A DNA stretch of 32,088 bases from Calothrix sp. CSU_2_0 (GCA_012034595.1 JAAUPE010000086.1:1-32088), one strand, 5' to 3'. Numbered from the stretch's first letter, positions 23,706 to 32,088 are shown. Program-made: numbers and translations. The notes: generated by a model not told the origin, from the sequence alone.

Positions 23706-25832
23706 ATGTCATACGAACCCCTACACCACAAGTATCGCCCAAAAAGCTTTGCAGAATTGGTGGGGCAAGAAGCGATCGCAACCACTCTTACAAATGCTAT
23801 CAGTACATCGAGGATTGCCCCAGCTTACCTATTTACGGGACCTCGTGGTACGGGTAAAACATCGAGTGCCCGTATCCTCGCCAAATCCTTAAATTGTCTT
23901 AACAGTCCAAAACCAACAGCCACACCTTGCGGGGTATGCGATGTATGTCAGGGAATTTCTAAAGGTTACTCGATTGACGTAATCGAAATTGATGCAGCCA
24001 GCAACACTGGTGTTGATAACATTCGGGAAATTATCGAGCGATCGCAATTTGCCCCCGTACAGTGTCGTTATAAGGTTTATGCGATCGACGAATGTCACAT
24101 GTTAAGTACACAGGCGTTTAATGCATTACTTAAAACCCTAGAAGAACCACCTAAACATATTGTTTTTGTTCTGGCGACAACCGACCCCCAAAGAGTATTA
24201 CCAACAATTATTTCACGCTGTCAAAGATTTGATTTTAGAAGAATACCTTTAGAATCACTGGTTAAACATTTAACTTATATTTCTATTCAAGAAAATATTA
24301 GTATTTCCCAAGATGCAATTACTTTAATATCGCAACTATCCCAGGGAGGATTACGCGATGCTGAAAGTTTGCTCGACCAATTAAGTTTATTGTCAGGGGA
24401 AGTTACACCCGATAAAGTTTGGGATTTAGTTGGTACTGTTAGTGAAAAAGATTTATTTGGATTGTTGAGTGCGATCGCATTAGACAATGGTGAAGCGGTA
24501 ATTGATAATACTCGCAAAATCCTAGACAGGGGAAGGGAACCATTAATCGTATTGCAAAACCTCGCAGGATTCTACCGCGACTTGCTTGTGGCTAGAACTG
24601 CTCCCCATCGTGGAGATTTAGTAGCTTGTACGCAAGAAACCTGGCTTTCTTTGGTTCAATTATCCCAAACACTTAGCATTAACAACATATTAGTCGGACA
24701 GCAGCATTTACGTAGTGCTGAAGTTCAGCTAAAAAATACTACTCAACCCAGACTGTGGTTAGAAGTCACCATACTCGGTTTGCTTCCATCTGCACAACAA
24801 CAGCAAGTAATAGCTACAAATATTACACCAGTATCAAATCATTCAACAAATAATAATCAACCAATTAATCAACCACCACCAACTAATAATCAACCACCAG
24901 TAAACCAACCACCACCAACTAATAATCAACAAGACTTAACTCAAGTATGGCAACAAGTACTTTCCCATCTCGAACCAGTATCTCGAAGGGAACTATTGCG
25001 GCAAATGTGCCATGTCATTGAGCTTCAAGAAAAGATAGCGCGACTGGGCATAAAACAAGCTTGGTTTAAACGAGTTCAGGCTGACTTACCGATAATTACG
25101 ATCGCATTTAGATCGGCTTTCCAACGCGAAATTAGAGTTGATTTGGAGGTGGCAAATTCTATCCACCCTAAAAAGGCGAGTGGAGACAAGTCTCAGCAAA
25201 ACGGCTCCACTCGCCAAGTAACACCTCCAAATTCTTTTGCTGCAACTCCTAATCCTGCTGTATCACCCACAACACCACCAGCCGCACAATCAATACCAGC
25301 ATCCCCTCCACCTGCCAATCAGGTATTTCAGCCAAACCAGCAAGTAAGACCAAATAACGAATCTTTTGTTGCGAATAATAGCAATGGAAATGGAAATGGA
25401 AATAACACTAATGGGAATGGACATAATTATACAAATAATTATGTGAATACTAACGGGAATGGGAATAACGGAAATGGAAATGTTAATAATTATGCAAATA
25501 CTAATGGAAATGGAAGTAATGGGAATGTAAATAATTATGTAAATAATTATGGGAATGGAAGCAATGGAAATGAAAAGAATGGGGTAGAAAATGGTTCGAT
25601 TTCCCAATCTCAACCCCAAGCAAATATTGCGCCTATTACACCGATTATTAATGATGCGATGCCCTTGGCAACCATTTCCGATGGTATCGCAGAAAAACTT
25701 TTACATGCAGCTGAACGCTTGGCAGATTTTTTTGATGGTAAGGTGATTGGTTTTAGTGAGGATGATTCGGAATTCGGTGATTTTGGAACATCACCCGAAC
25801 TAATGGAAGTAGTTGATGGTGATGAGGATTAG
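23706..25832 (+). CDS. dnaX: DNA polymerase III subunit gamma/tau
   Basis: DnaX is the clamp-loader ATPase that couples polymerase cores in the replisome. Residues 1-370 are the AAA+ module: YRPKSFAELVGQ (10-21), Walker A GPRGTGKTS, a zinc module with four cysteines (C64, C73, C76, C79; NCLN...PCGVCDVC), Walker B YAIDECHML, sensor 1 LATTDPQ and the SRC arginine finger (IISRCQRF). Domain III ends near RLWLEVTILGLL. A Pro/Gln/Asn linker (NNQPPPTNNQPP) follows, then a C-terminal tau-like domain (about 410-480), a very Asn/Gly-rich low-complexity stretch (about 557-625) and an acidic end. A slippery A-AAA-AAT heptamer lies at 24731-24737. No intein interrupts it. The length of 708 is within the cyanobacterial range. 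Confidence 0.95.
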   Translation: MSYEPLHHKYRPKSFAELVGQEAIATTLTNAISTSRIAPAYLFTGPRGTGKTSSARILAKSLNCLNSPKPTATPCGVCDVCQGISKGYSIDVIEIDAASNTGVDNIREIIERSQFAPVQCRYKVYAIDECHMLSTQAFNALLKTLEEPPKHIVFVLATTDPQRVLPTIISRCQRFDFRRIPLESLVKHLTYISIQENISISQDAITLISQLSQGGLRDAESLLDQLSLLSGEVTPDKVWDLVGTVSEKDLFGLLSAIALDNGEAVIDNTRKILDRGREPLIVLQNLAGFYRDLLVARTAPHRGDLVACTQETWLSLVQLSQTLSINNILVGQQHLRSAEVQLKNTTQPRLWLEVTILGLLPSAQQQQVIATNITPVSNHSTNNNQPINQPPPTNNQPPVNQPPPTNNQQDLTQVWQQVLSHLEPVSRRELLRQMCHVIELQEKIARLGIKQAWFKRVQADLPIITIAFRSAFQREIRVDLEVANSIHPKKASGDKSQQNGSTRQVTPPNSFAATPNPAVSPTTPPAAQSIPASPPPANQVFQPNQQVRPNNESFVANNSNGNGNGNNTNGNGHNYTNNYVNTNGNGNNGNGNVNNYANTNGNGSNGNVNNYVNNYGNGSNGNEKNGVENGSISQSQPQANIAPITPIINDAMPLATISDGIAEKLLHAAERLADFFDGKVIGFSEDDSEFGDFGTSPELMEVVDGDED
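25378..25585. repeat. AATGGAAATGGG-type low-complexity coding repeat in dnaX
   Basis: Imperfect 6- and 12-base units (AATGGA, AATGGG, AATAAT) encode runs of Asn-Gly with occasional Asn-Tyr. No interruption of the reading frame is seen. Confidence 0.85.
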
Positions 25833-25955
25833 AAATTTGTATTTATTAAATTCTAAATTCTAAATTCTAAATTAAAAAAGACGACTCACTATCTAACTAA
25901 ATATTTTAAATAATTTTAAATCTATTTTAAATATATTTTAAATATATTTTAATAA

Positions 25956-25976
25956 AGACGACCCACCGGGTCGTCT
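25956..25976 (-). terminator. Terminator of the glycosyltransferase gene (also faces dnaX)
   Basis: AGACGACCC (25956-25964) pairs with GGGTCGTCT (25968-25976) around ACC. On the minus strand it is followed by TTATTAAAATATA and lies 6 bases after the stop at 25982. The adjoining stretch to 25850 consists of TAAATTC and ATTTTAAAT repeats. Confidence 0.75.
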
Positions 25977-25981
25977 CTACG

Positions 25982-27400
25982 TTATTCCGTATTTCCTTGA
26001 TGTATTGTTTTCACCCATTTCAGCCGTTTTGGTCTTACCGACATCCGGGCTGTCACGCTGCTGATTACTACTAGCCAATGAAGCATGTATATCGTGCCGC
26101 GTATGGTTTGCAGCAGTATTAAAAAATACGAGGAAACTCTAAATTTCTTATCTTTTCGTATCCGTGCCAACCCAACAAACATTCCTGTCACTGACATGCT
26201 CATGGCAATACTAGTAACTGGAGTTAGCATTGGGGGACGTTGACGAATTATTGCCATTAAGAAATCGGGGATTAATGCCATCGGCATAATATACTGCGAT
26301 AGCATAAATACGAACATATCAAGGGTTTTGCGACTTCCCAGGCGATTTTTTAAAAGTAAATCCCAATAGTCTAAATACCTCTGAAATCCACCTTCTACCC
26401 ATCGGTTGCGTTGATGCCAAAGCGCGATCGCATTTGTCACACCTTCTTCTTTAACAGATGGATCGAATACGCATTCAATATCCCATTTGTCAAGATGTAA
26501 GCGAAAAGTTAAATCTAAATCGTCGGTAATTGTTTCTTCATTCCAACCACCGCAGCTAGATAGCGCTTTCCGTCGCACAAATTGCCCGTTACCTCGTAGT
26601 TCGGGAACTCCTGCGATCGCATTTCGATGCGATTGCAAAAAGGTGTCTAGCGCCATTTCCGCATTTTGCCCTTTAGTCCAAAAATTTTCGCTTTGGTTAG
26701 CAATGGCTTTTCGTACTTGTACTGCTCCTACCTGTTGGCGCTGGAACATGGGTACTACTTGCATCAATAAATTAGGATGAATTTGGGCATCTGCGTCAAA
26801 CACAGCTAAGATTTCGCCTTTTGTCATGGGCAAAACTTGATTAAGTGCCCCAGATTTACCACCAGTGGCATCAGAAGCTCGGTGAAATACCCTTAAGTTG
26901 TCGTATTCTTGGGCAAGTTGTGTTAATACCTGACCCGTATTATCGCTACTGTTATCGTCAACAATCCAAACTTCATAGCACCCAACTGGGTATTCTAAGT
27001 TACATAAGTTTTCAACAAGATTGCCGATAACAGCTTCTTCGTTTTTTGCCGATACCATCAGAGAAACAAAGGGTAAATCACCCTCAACAGCTTCCGGATA
27101 GTGTTTTAGACGAGTAGAAACCACTACTAGAGCATGAAGTCCGATAATAGTAGTTAAGCCTAAAACAAACAAATAACCCCAAGAGATTAAATGCAGTGCG
27201 ATCGTGCTGCTCCAAACTAGAGTCAGAACTATAGCCGCTTTACGTCTGCGATTTTGAAAGCGGGATGGAAGGGACAGGGAATTAGAAATTGAAGTCTCTT
27301 CCACTAACTCCTCATCTTCTACCGATAGCTCGGAGAGTAAGGAGTCAAGCGCATCAAATTCGCTATAAGAATCATTGTCAGACCAGGAATTTGCTGGCAT
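25982..27400 (-). CDS. mgdA: Monoglucosyldiacylglycerol synthase-type glycosyltransferase (GT2)
   Basis: The 472-residue membrane enzyme closely resembles Synechocystis Sll1377. That enzyme transfers glucose from UDP-glucose to diacylglycerol, giving the precursor of the thylakoid galactolipids MGDG and DGDG. After an acidic N-terminus (MPANSWSDND) come hydrophobic segments at about 55-98. The GT2 domain follows with VDDNSSDNTGQ (148-157), the DAD motif (202-204), ITDDLDLTF (291-299) and the QRNRWVEGG motif (330-338; Arg331). C-terminal membrane segments lie near 360-385, 395-415 and 425-450. The motif positions agree with what I recall of the catalytic residues of Sll1377. A terminator follows directly. 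The name rests on family memory, and another processive GT2 role cannot be fully excluded. Confidence 0.82.
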   Translation of the reverse strand: MPANSWSDNDSYSEFDALDSLLSELSVEDEELVEETSISNSLSLPSRFQNRRRKAAIVLTLVWSSTIALHLISWGYLFVLGLTTIIGLHALVVVSTRLKHYPEAVEGDLPFVSLMVSAKNEEAVIGNLVENLCNLEYPVGCYEVWIVDDNSSDNTGQVLTQLAQEYDNLRVFHRASDATGGKSGALNQVLPMTKGEILAVFDADAQIHPNLLMQVVPMFQRQQVGAVQVRKAIANQSENFWTKGQNAEMALDTFLQSHRNAIAGVPELRGNGQFVRRKALSSCGGWNEETITDDLDLTFRLHLDKWDIECVFDPSVKEEGVTNAIALWHQRNRWVEGGFQRYLDYWDLLLKNRLGSRKTLDMFVFMLSQYIMPMALIPDFLMAIIRQRPPMLTPVTSIAMSMSVTGMFVGLARIRKDKKFRVSSYFLILLQTIRGTIYMLHWLVVISSVTARMSVRPKRLKWVKTIHQGNTE

Positions 27401-27764
27401 AGTTTACTTAATTCAACCACCAGTACTTATCTACAACTTATAAAGAAATAGGGAATCTGAGTAACACACAAGCACATACTCACAATCAAGAAAGTATATA
27501 TTTGTATCATTGCTCCCAACTTGCAATACAAGTCAATGCAGCCCTATTGTACCTGACAATTTCACATTTCTTAGCAAATCAGGGAATAGGGAATGGGGAA
27601 TGAGGAATTTTGAGTTACTAATTATCCAATGCCCAATGCCCAATGCCCAATGCCCAATGCCCAATGCCCAATGCCCAATCCTGTGCATGACGAGAAATTT
27701 TTGGGAACACTACAAGAAGTGATAAACAGATATGCTCGTCTACTGACTTTAGGAAGATTAAGTT
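27401..27764. other. Divergent intergenic region with a CCCAATG repeat array
   Basis: CCCAATG units recur about seven times in succession at 27629-27678, preceded by GGGAATA/GGGAATG units (27584-27605). No gene or RNA is supported. The repeat lies between the promoters of the divergent glycosyltransferase and EbsA-like genes. Confidence 0.7.
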
Positions 27765-28145
27765 ATGCCTATTGACAAACTTCAGCCGGTTTCACAGCAG
27801 CAAGCTAGCGTCTACATGCCTTATATTCAAGGAAATAAGCGTAATTTTTTGCCTTACGCTATCAGTCTTTACCAAAGCGGGGTTTTAGAGGGTGAGCGCA
27901 AAATTGAAGGGGGTGAAGCGATTTCCTTTGTTGCAAGTTGGAATGTTGCTAGCTTACCTTCAGATTTAACACGCTGTAGAATGCAGTTTGATGGCGATGC
28001 GGAACTCAGCTATGAAATCATGACGGCTAGTTTTGAGTTTGTTAATTATTTAATTGAAATGTTAGAAAATTTTAAACGTCAACGTACAACTGATTTTTCG
28101 CAGGCATTTTATCGGAAGTTACTTCGTATCGATGAAGCTAATTGA
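27765..28145 (+). CDS. ebsA: EbsA-like protein (type IV pilus-related)
   Basis: The 126-residue protein begins MPIDKLQPVSQQQASVYMPY and contains IQGNKRNFLPYAISLYQSG, FVASWNVASLPSDLTRCRMQ and an ELSYEIMTASFEFVNYLIEML helix. This pattern fits my memory of the EbsA family. In Synechococcus elongatus EbsA is part of the type IV pilus assembly complex and is needed for biofilm suppression. No signal peptide or clear membrane span is present, so it should be cytosolic or peripheral. AGGAAG lies 9 bases before the ATG. No pilus genes adjoin it. The family call is from memory and moderate in strength. Confidence 0.6.
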   Translation: MPIDKLQPVSQQQASVYMPYIQGNKRNFLPYAISLYQSGVLEGERKIEGGEAISFVASWNVASLPSDLTRCRMQFDGDAELSYEIMTASFEFVNYLIEMLENFKRQRTTDFSQAFYRKLLRIDEAN

Positions 28146-28540
28146 TGGTTTTGGCGACATACAAGCGTGACGAAAGAATTCAGTAGTCAGCAGGCAGAAT
28201 ACTGCTTGGGCATTCTTTGGGTAAAATTGAACGTAGCTTGCTTTCTGTTTGGTTACAATACAATTGAAACTATATAATCAGTCAGCTTTCTCCTGATTTA
28301 AGCTCTCAGCGCGATCGATACGTGGGTGCTTCCTACGGGGTAATTTATGCAAATTTGGCTCTAAAATTTGAAGACTAGTTGCTGCTACATTCTTTGCGAA
28401 TCGCGTCTACAAATTCTACTAGAGTTTACCAAGCATATTACCGAATGGACGTTTGGCGTTTGTGGAAGTTTTTCCATGCTGAAATCTCCCGTTAATTAGA
28501 CGCTAAAAGCTGATAAATGAATGAAATTAGGAGTGCGCTT
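28146..28540 (+). other. Gene-free stretch upstream of the P-loop/DRTGG gene
   Basis: The 395 bases contain a HIP1-like GCGCGATCGAT and small pairings but no ORF, tRNA or riboswitch that I recognise. AGGAG at 28529-28533 is the ribosome binding site of the next gene. Confidence 0.35.
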
Positions 28541-29650
28541 GTGTCAAAATCCCCTAAATGTTTGCCCCCTAAGTATTTACTAGTTGGTTCGACTGAAGCT
28601 TACAGTGGCAAATCTGCGACTGTTTTAGGCTTGTCCTATCAGCTACAGAAAAAAGGACTTAATATTGCCTATGGCAAGCCTTTGGGTACTTGTTTAAATG
28701 AATCTGAAGGTAGTTTGGTAGAGGAAGATGTTGAGTTTATTGCTGCTAATCTTAATTTACCAGTGAATTGTATTGCTCCTACTTTACTGGCTTTGGATGA
28801 ACTTGCTGTGCAAAGACGCTTGCGTGGTGAGGATAGAGCTAATTATCGTCAATCCCTTGTCGAGCAATATTCAGAATTGCAGACAGGGGATTTAATATTG
28901 CTTGAAGGTGCAGGTAATTTAGATGAGGGTAGTTTATTTAACTTATCTTTGTTACAAGTTGCTGAGGCTGTCGATGGAGCTATTTTATTGGTATGCCGCT
29001 ATAAATCGCTGCTTTCAGTTGAGTCGCTATTATCTGCAAAACAAAAATTGAGCGATCGCTTAATTGGTGTTGTTATTAATGATATTCCGGCGGCGCAATT
29101 TGAGACTGTTAACACGACAATGCGACCATTTCTAGAGGAGATGAAAATCCCCGTGCTGGCAATGTTGCCGGAAAATGGTTTATTACGCAGCGTTAGTGTC
29201 AAAGAACTAGTAAATCAACTCCATGCTGACGTTCTCTGCCGTAGCGATCGCTTAGATTTAATGGTGGAAAGTTTGGCAATTGGGGCAATGAATGTCAACT
29301 CGGCTGTGAAATACTTCCGCAAACGCCGCAATATGGCTGTGGTGACGGGGGGCGATCGCGTGGAGATTCAACAGGCTGCTCTGGAAACTTCTACCCAGTG
29401 TCTCATCCTCACAGGTCAATTACCACCCCCTGATTTTATCCTCACTCGAGCTGAGGAATTGGAAATCCCTATCCTTTCGGTAGATTTGGATACATTAACT
29501 ACTGTGGAAATTGTGGATAAAGCCTTTGGACAAGTGCGTGTTCACGAGCCAATTAAGGTTGAGTGTATTCGTCAGTTAATGAGCGAACACTTTGATGTGG
29601 ATCGGTTGCTTTCTTTGCTGGAATTAAATGCGATCGCTACACTACCTTGA
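28541..29650 (+). CDS. BioD-like P-loop / DRTGG domain protein ('phosphotransacetylase family')
   Basis: The 369-residue cytoplasmic protein has an N-terminal P-loop ATPase domain of the dethiobiotin-synthetase type. It shows LLVGSTEAYSGKSATVLGLS (about 14-33, Walker A), GDLILLEGAGNLDEG (about 116-130) and GVVINDIP. A C-terminal DRTGG domain follows (about 210-320, with VVTGGDRVEIQQAALETST and CLILTGQLPPP). These two parts resemble the N-terminal regulatory half of long phosphotransacetylases, but the catalytic PTA domain is missing, so acetyl transfer is not expected. GTG 28541 is chosen because AGGAG sits 7 bases before it; an in-frame ATG eight codons earlier lacks such a site. The 3' end overlaps the convergent DUF3291 gene by 9 bases. 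Confidence 0.8.
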   Translation: MSKSPKCLPPKYLLVGSTEAYSGKSATVLGLSYQLQKKGLNIAYGKPLGTCLNESEGSLVEEDVEFIAANLNLPVNCIAPTLLALDELAVQRRLRGEDRANYRQSLVEQYSELQTGDLILLEGAGNLDEGSLFNLSLLQVAEAVDGAILLVCRYKSLLSVESLLSAKQKLSDRLIGVVINDIPAAQFETVNTTMRPFLEEMKIPVLAMLPENGLLRSVSVKELVNQLHADVLCRSDRLDLMVESLAIGAMNVNSAVKYFRKRRNMAVVTGGDRVEIQQAALETSTQCLILTGQLPPPDFILTRAEELEIPILSVDLDTLTTVEIVDKAFGQVRVHEPIKVECIRQLMSEHFDVDRLLSLLELNAIATLP

Positions 29651-30094
29651 AGATTGTTTTTTTCTGGGATGCAACGGCAGTGCTTGTGCATCCGACACCA
29701 TCGGTTTGGCGATTTTTCGCTCTAAATGTGCTGGTGATGGATTTAATAAGCGTGTAAATTTTCCTTCTGCTTCCATGCGTTGGTATATCTCCTGCATATT
29801 AGGCAAACTGTCGTCTGCTTGCTCCCAGTGAAGAATTGCGGCTTCATTACACCATTTTTGAATCATTGGCATTACTTGACGATGTGCCCCAGAATTACGG
29901 TAATGCTGCATCCCTAATTGGTTTTCCCATAGGGATACTGTCCAAAAAACTCTGTTTCTGTCTTGTATGAGTTTGCCACCGACAAAACCTTTGATGTTGA
30001 CGATTTGCCAACCGCTTAAAAGGTTGTGCCACATAAAGCCTGGGAAATAATACCAGGATTTCAAACGCAAGCGGGTTACAGATACTAAGGTCAT
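29642..30094 (-). CDS. DUF3291 family protein (ABM / spheroidene monooxygenase-like fold)
   Basis: The 150-residue protein reads MTLVSVTRLRLKSWYYFPGF and carries GWQIVNIKGFVGGKLIQD, FWTVSLWENQLGMQHYRNSG and AHRQVMPMIQKWCNEAAILHW. That is the DUF3291 pattern, related to the ferredoxin-like dimeric alpha-beta barrel proteins that include antibiotic-biosynthesis monooxygenases and CrtA. The biochemical role is not known. No signal peptide is seen. The C-terminus is basic (HPRKKQSSR). Its stop region overlaps the end of the convergent P-loop/DRTGG gene by 9 bases. Confidence 0.75.
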   Translation of the reverse strand: MTLVSVTRLRLKSWYYFPGFMWHNLLSGWQIVNIKGFVGGKLIQDRNRVFWTVSLWENQLGMQHYRNSGAHRQVMPMIQKWCNEAAILHWEQADDSLPNMQEIYQRMEAEGKFTRLLNPSPAHLERKIAKPMVSDAQALPLHPRKKQSSR

Positions 30095-30295
30095 AACACA
30101 ACTTCTATCTCAGCTACTATAATTTTTCAATACTAAATTAATTGTATATTAACTTTGTTGTAAATCAACTCAGGAATATTAAAATAATTTGATGTTGCTG
30201 GTACAAAGGTTTTACATATCAGATCGAAAGTAAGGCTGGGGATAGCCCTGAGTCTGGTAAAATATCTTGGTTGTTTAATCTGCAAACGTCCGTCT

Positions 30296-30802
30296 TTGAG
30301 TCAGTCAACAGACCTTATCAACAATATCGATACATTAGCGCAAGAACTGGCGACTATCCAGCAAACAGGTTCTAAACGAATCGCCTTGTTGGGTTCACGT
30401 CACGTCCCGATCGCGCATCAGAATCTCATTGAGATGATGACTTATGCCTTAGTTTTATCAGGCAACCGCATCATTACCTCCGGTGCAACAGGCACAAATT
30501 CTGCTGCGATTAGGGGAGCTATGCGAGCCGATCCCAATTTTTTGACGGTAATCTTGCCGCAAAGCTTGGAGCGTCAACCGCTAGAATCGCGCCAACAACT
30601 CGAACAGGTAATGCATCTTGTGGAAAATCCAAGCAATGATAATTTGTCGTTAGCGGAAGCTAGCTACCAGTGCAATAAGGAAATTGTTTCCCGATGCCAG
30701 CAACTTATCTGCTTTGCCTTTCACGATAGCCGTACCCTGCTGCAAACCTGTCGAGATGCCGAAGAACAGAGAAAGGTGGTTACATCGTTTTACTTTGATT
30801 AG
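30296..30802 (+). CDS. SLOG/DprA-like Rossmann-fold protein
   Basis: The 168-residue protein has the Rossmann-like SLOG pattern: RIALLGSRHVP (28-38), ALVLSGNRIITSGATGTNSAAIRGAM (51-76) and LTVILPQSLERQPLESR (82-98). The SGATGTNSAAIRGA stretch is the phosphate-loop equivalent seen in DprA and LOG proteins. Cyanobacterial copies are often labelled 'DNA recombination-mediator protein A', but the DprA SAM and winged-helix domains are absent and a role in recombination is not shown; nucleotide binding is the safer guess. The start is TTG (30296, MSQSTDLINNIDTL) without a clear ribosome binding site. It stands 18 bases before the MAPEG gene, suggesting co-transcription. Confidence 0.75.
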   Translation: MSQSTDLINNIDTLAQELATIQQTGSKRIALLGSRHVPIAHQNLIEMMTYALVLSGNRIITSGATGTNSAAIRGAMRADPNFLTVILPQSLERQPLESRQQLEQVMHLVENPSNDNLSLAEASYQCNKEIVSRCQQLICFAFHDSRTLLQTCRDAEEQRKVVTSFYFD

Positions 30803-30820
30803 TTAAGGTTACATTCGCCC

Positions 30821-31219
30821 GTGACTGTAATTTTTTTATACTCTATCGTTGCTGCTGCTGCATTAATCTACGCGCCATTTCTGGTAGTTGGTTATGCCCG
30901 TTTTAGTATCGGCTACGATATGTCCGCTCCTCGCACTATGTTTGATAAATTACCACCTTACGCCCAACGTGCAACATGGGCACACCAAAATTCTTTTGAG
31001 ACATTTATGGTGTTTTCCGCAGCTGCAATGATGGCTTATGTAACTGGTGTGAATTCCCCTTGGGCAGTTGTAGCTGCGATCGCGTTTATTGTGGCTCGGT
31101 TACTTTACTCAATTTTCTATATTGTGAATATACCCATTTTGCGTTCTTTAATGTTCGCCATCGGTGGACTTGGTTCTGCTACGCTCTTTATTTTGAGCAT
31201 CATCCAAGTTTCTAGTTAG
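30821..31219 (+). CDS. MAPEG family membrane protein
   Basis: The 132-residue protein has four hydrophobic helices (about 3-25, 60-75, 79-99 and 105-129), as expected for the MAPEG superfamily (membrane-associated proteins in eicosanoid and glutathione metabolism). The family signature region is visible as RATWAHQNSFETFMVFSAAA (50-69) and ARLLYSIFYIVNIPILRSLM (92-111). Bacterial members of this shorter type usually have no proven substrate; glutathione-dependent activity is possible. The start is GTG at 30821. It follows the SLOG gene closely and probably shares its transcript. Confidence 0.88.
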   Translation: MTVIFLYSIVAAAALIYAPFLVVGYARFSIGYDMSAPRTMFDKLPPYAQRATWAHQNSFETFMVFSAAAMMAYVTGVNSPWAVVAAIAFIVARLLYSIFYIVNIPILRSLMFAIGGLGSATLFILSIIQVSS

Positions 31220-31228
31220 TATGGGAAA

Positions 31229-31369
31229 AGTCAGGGCAAGGGGCAAGGGGCAAGGGACAAAGGGTAAATTTGTAATTAATTTACTCCCTTAGTCTCTACT
31301 CCCCCAGTCCTTCCTCCCTTACCTTCGATCCAAAATCTAAAATCCAAAATCCAAAATCCAAAATCTTCT
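31229..31369. repeat. Short tandem repeats upstream of yajQ
   Basis: GGGGCAA units (31238-31258) and AAAATCC/AAAATCT heptamers (31331-31364) lie between the MAPEG and yajQ genes. The second array ends 5 bases before the yajQ ATG and displaces any normal ribosome binding site. Confidence 0.8.
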
Positions 31370-31861
31370 ATGGCTTCGACATACTCTTTTGACATAGTAA
31401 GCGAGTTTGACCGACAAGAACTAGTCAATGCAGTCGATCAAGTAGTAAGAGATGTAAAAAGTCGCTATGACCTTAAAGATACCAATACAACGGTTGAATT
31501 AGGCGACGATAACATTACTATCAATACCGACAGCGAATTCACACTAGATACGGTACAAGGTATACTCCGCGAAAAAGCTGCCAAGCGCAATTTGTCTCAG
31601 AAAATATTCGATTTTGACAAAATAGAATCCGCAAGTGGTAATCGCATTCGTCAGGAAGTCAAGCTCAAAAAAGGAATTAGTCAAGAAATCGCCAAGCAAA
31701 TTTCTAAGTTGATTCGCGATGAATTTAAGAAAATACAAGCATCGATTCAAGGTGATGCAGTGCGAGTCAGCGCTAAAAGTAAGGATGAATTACAAATGGT
31801 AATTAATCGACTCAAGCAAGAAGATTATCCTGTTGCTTTGCAGTTTAATAATTATCGATAA
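31370..31861 (+). CDS. yajQ: YajQ family nucleotide-binding protein
   Basis: The 163-residue protein matches YajQ over its full length: [20 protein letters not shown], then [29 protein letters not shown] and the second half [17 protein letters not shown]...[17 protein letters not shown]. The fold is two RNP-like alpha-beta halves. In Xanthomonas and Pseudomonas YajQ proteins bind cyclic di-GMP and affect gene expression; family members also bind RNA or tRNA. The role in cyanobacteria is unknown. ATG 31370 follows directly on a heptamer repeat. A short GGGCATT repeat lies just after the stop. Confidence 0.92.
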   Translation: MASTYSFDIVSEFDRQELVNAVDQVVRDVKSRYDLKDTNTTVELGDDNITINTDSEFTLDTVQGILREKAAKRNLSQKIFDFDKIESASGNRIRQEVKLKKGISQEIAKQISKLIRDEFKKIQASIQGDAVRVSAKSKDELQMVINRLKQEDYPVALQFNNYR

Positions 31862-31911
31862 GGGCATTAGGCATTGGGCATTAAAATTAGTAAGTTGCGA
31901 TGCCCTTGGCA

Positions 31912-31955
31912 ACCACCTTCGTACCCCTCCGGGGTAGACACGTAGTGGCTTCTGT
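31912..31955. repeat. Dispersed palindromic repeat
   Basis: A GC-rich stretch with CCCC-TCC-GGGG at its centre resembles the other interspersed repeats in the window. It lies between yajQ and the IS982-type gene. Confidence 0.45.
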
Positions 31956-32029
31956 AAGTAGCCTGAGTTCGGGATAAGGAAAAGGGCAGGTAGTAAGCTG
32001 AAAATAGCGTTAAATCCAGCACCTACCCT

Positions 32030-32088
32030 ATGTTCAGTTTAGAAGAATTATTTTGCCACGTAGATGACTTCTGCCAGAAATTTGAAGC
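32030..32088 (+). CDS. IS982 family transposase, 5' end only
   Basis: The window ends 19 complete codons into an ORF reading MFSLEELFCHVDDFCQKFE. This is the usual N-terminus of cyanobacterial IS982-type (DDE) transposases. The left end of the element must lie between 31862 and 32030; the stretch from about 31964 (GTTCGGGATAAGG) is a candidate, and AGGGCAGGT/ACCTACCCT (31983-31991, 32021-32029) forms an imperfect inverted pair. Whether the rest is intact cannot be seen. Confidence 0.7.
   Translation, partial: MFSLEELFCHVDDFCQKFE

Noticed and set aside
27629-27678. Regular repeats that could be taken for CRISPR
   Set aside because: The units are only 7 bases, contiguous and without spacers; they are STRR arrays. 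No CRISPR array or cas gene is present in the window.
28517-29650. Phosphotransacetylase (Pta) working with phosphoketolase
   Set aside because: Only the P-loop and DRTGG domains are present; the catalytic PTA domain is missing, so acetyl-phosphate conversion is not supported.

Overview
The window reads as chromosomal DNA of a filamentous, probably heterocyst-forming cyanobacterium (Nostocales-like). The grounds are many GCGATCGC (HIP1) octamers, heptanucleotide short tandem repeats (GGGAATT, CTGATTC, CCCAATG types), dispersed palindromic repeats between genes, and cyanobacterial forms of IF-2, phosphoketolase, a Sll1377-type glucolipid synthase, EbsA-like and DUF1995 proteins. The genus cannot be read from the sequence alone.

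Layout. 1-283: structured repeats that may be the end of a decayed IS200/IS605 element. 284-3544: a DUF1995 protein, a remnant of a lost gene, a membrane-anchored ClpP-like serine protease and a secreted peptidoglycan-binding protein. 3984-5417: an unknown membrane protein. 5675-12080: the rimP-nusA-ylxR-infB translation/transcription operon, with a textbook intrinsic terminator 15 bases before rimP, two long structured spacers and a single-base frameshift near the 3' end of infB. 12463-16378 (minus strand): phosphoketolase and a DUF89/ARMT1-like damage-control phosphatase. 16426-16896: a MITE-like element and a 33-residue membrane ORF behind CRP-like palindromes. 16944-23339 (minus strand): a 1450-residue TPR-CHAT protein and two short paralogous proteins. 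23706-27400: dnaX and a convergent glucolipid glycosyltransferase. 27765-31861: an EbsA-like protein, a P-loop/DRTGG protein, a DUF3291 protein, a SLOG/DprA-like Rossmann protein, a MAPEG protein and YajQ. The window ends inside an IS982-type transposase gene.

The most unusual part is the 16.9-23.3 kb cluster. The large protein has an acidic, probably disordered N-terminus carrying three copies of a GQ-x-L-[IL]-x3-FG-x3-LW motif, then ten consecutive 34-residue TPRs, then a C-terminal CHAT (caspase-like) domain. Both expected catalytic residues of that domain appear replaced (His to Tyr, Cys to Gly). The gene overlaps the upstream small gene by 4 bases, and a paralogue of that small gene lies upstream on the same strand. 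I suggest a scaffold or sensor complex built around a dead protease fold; no function has been shown.

The other points most worth checking are the infB frameshift, the probable attenuator before rimP, and the small membrane ORF.
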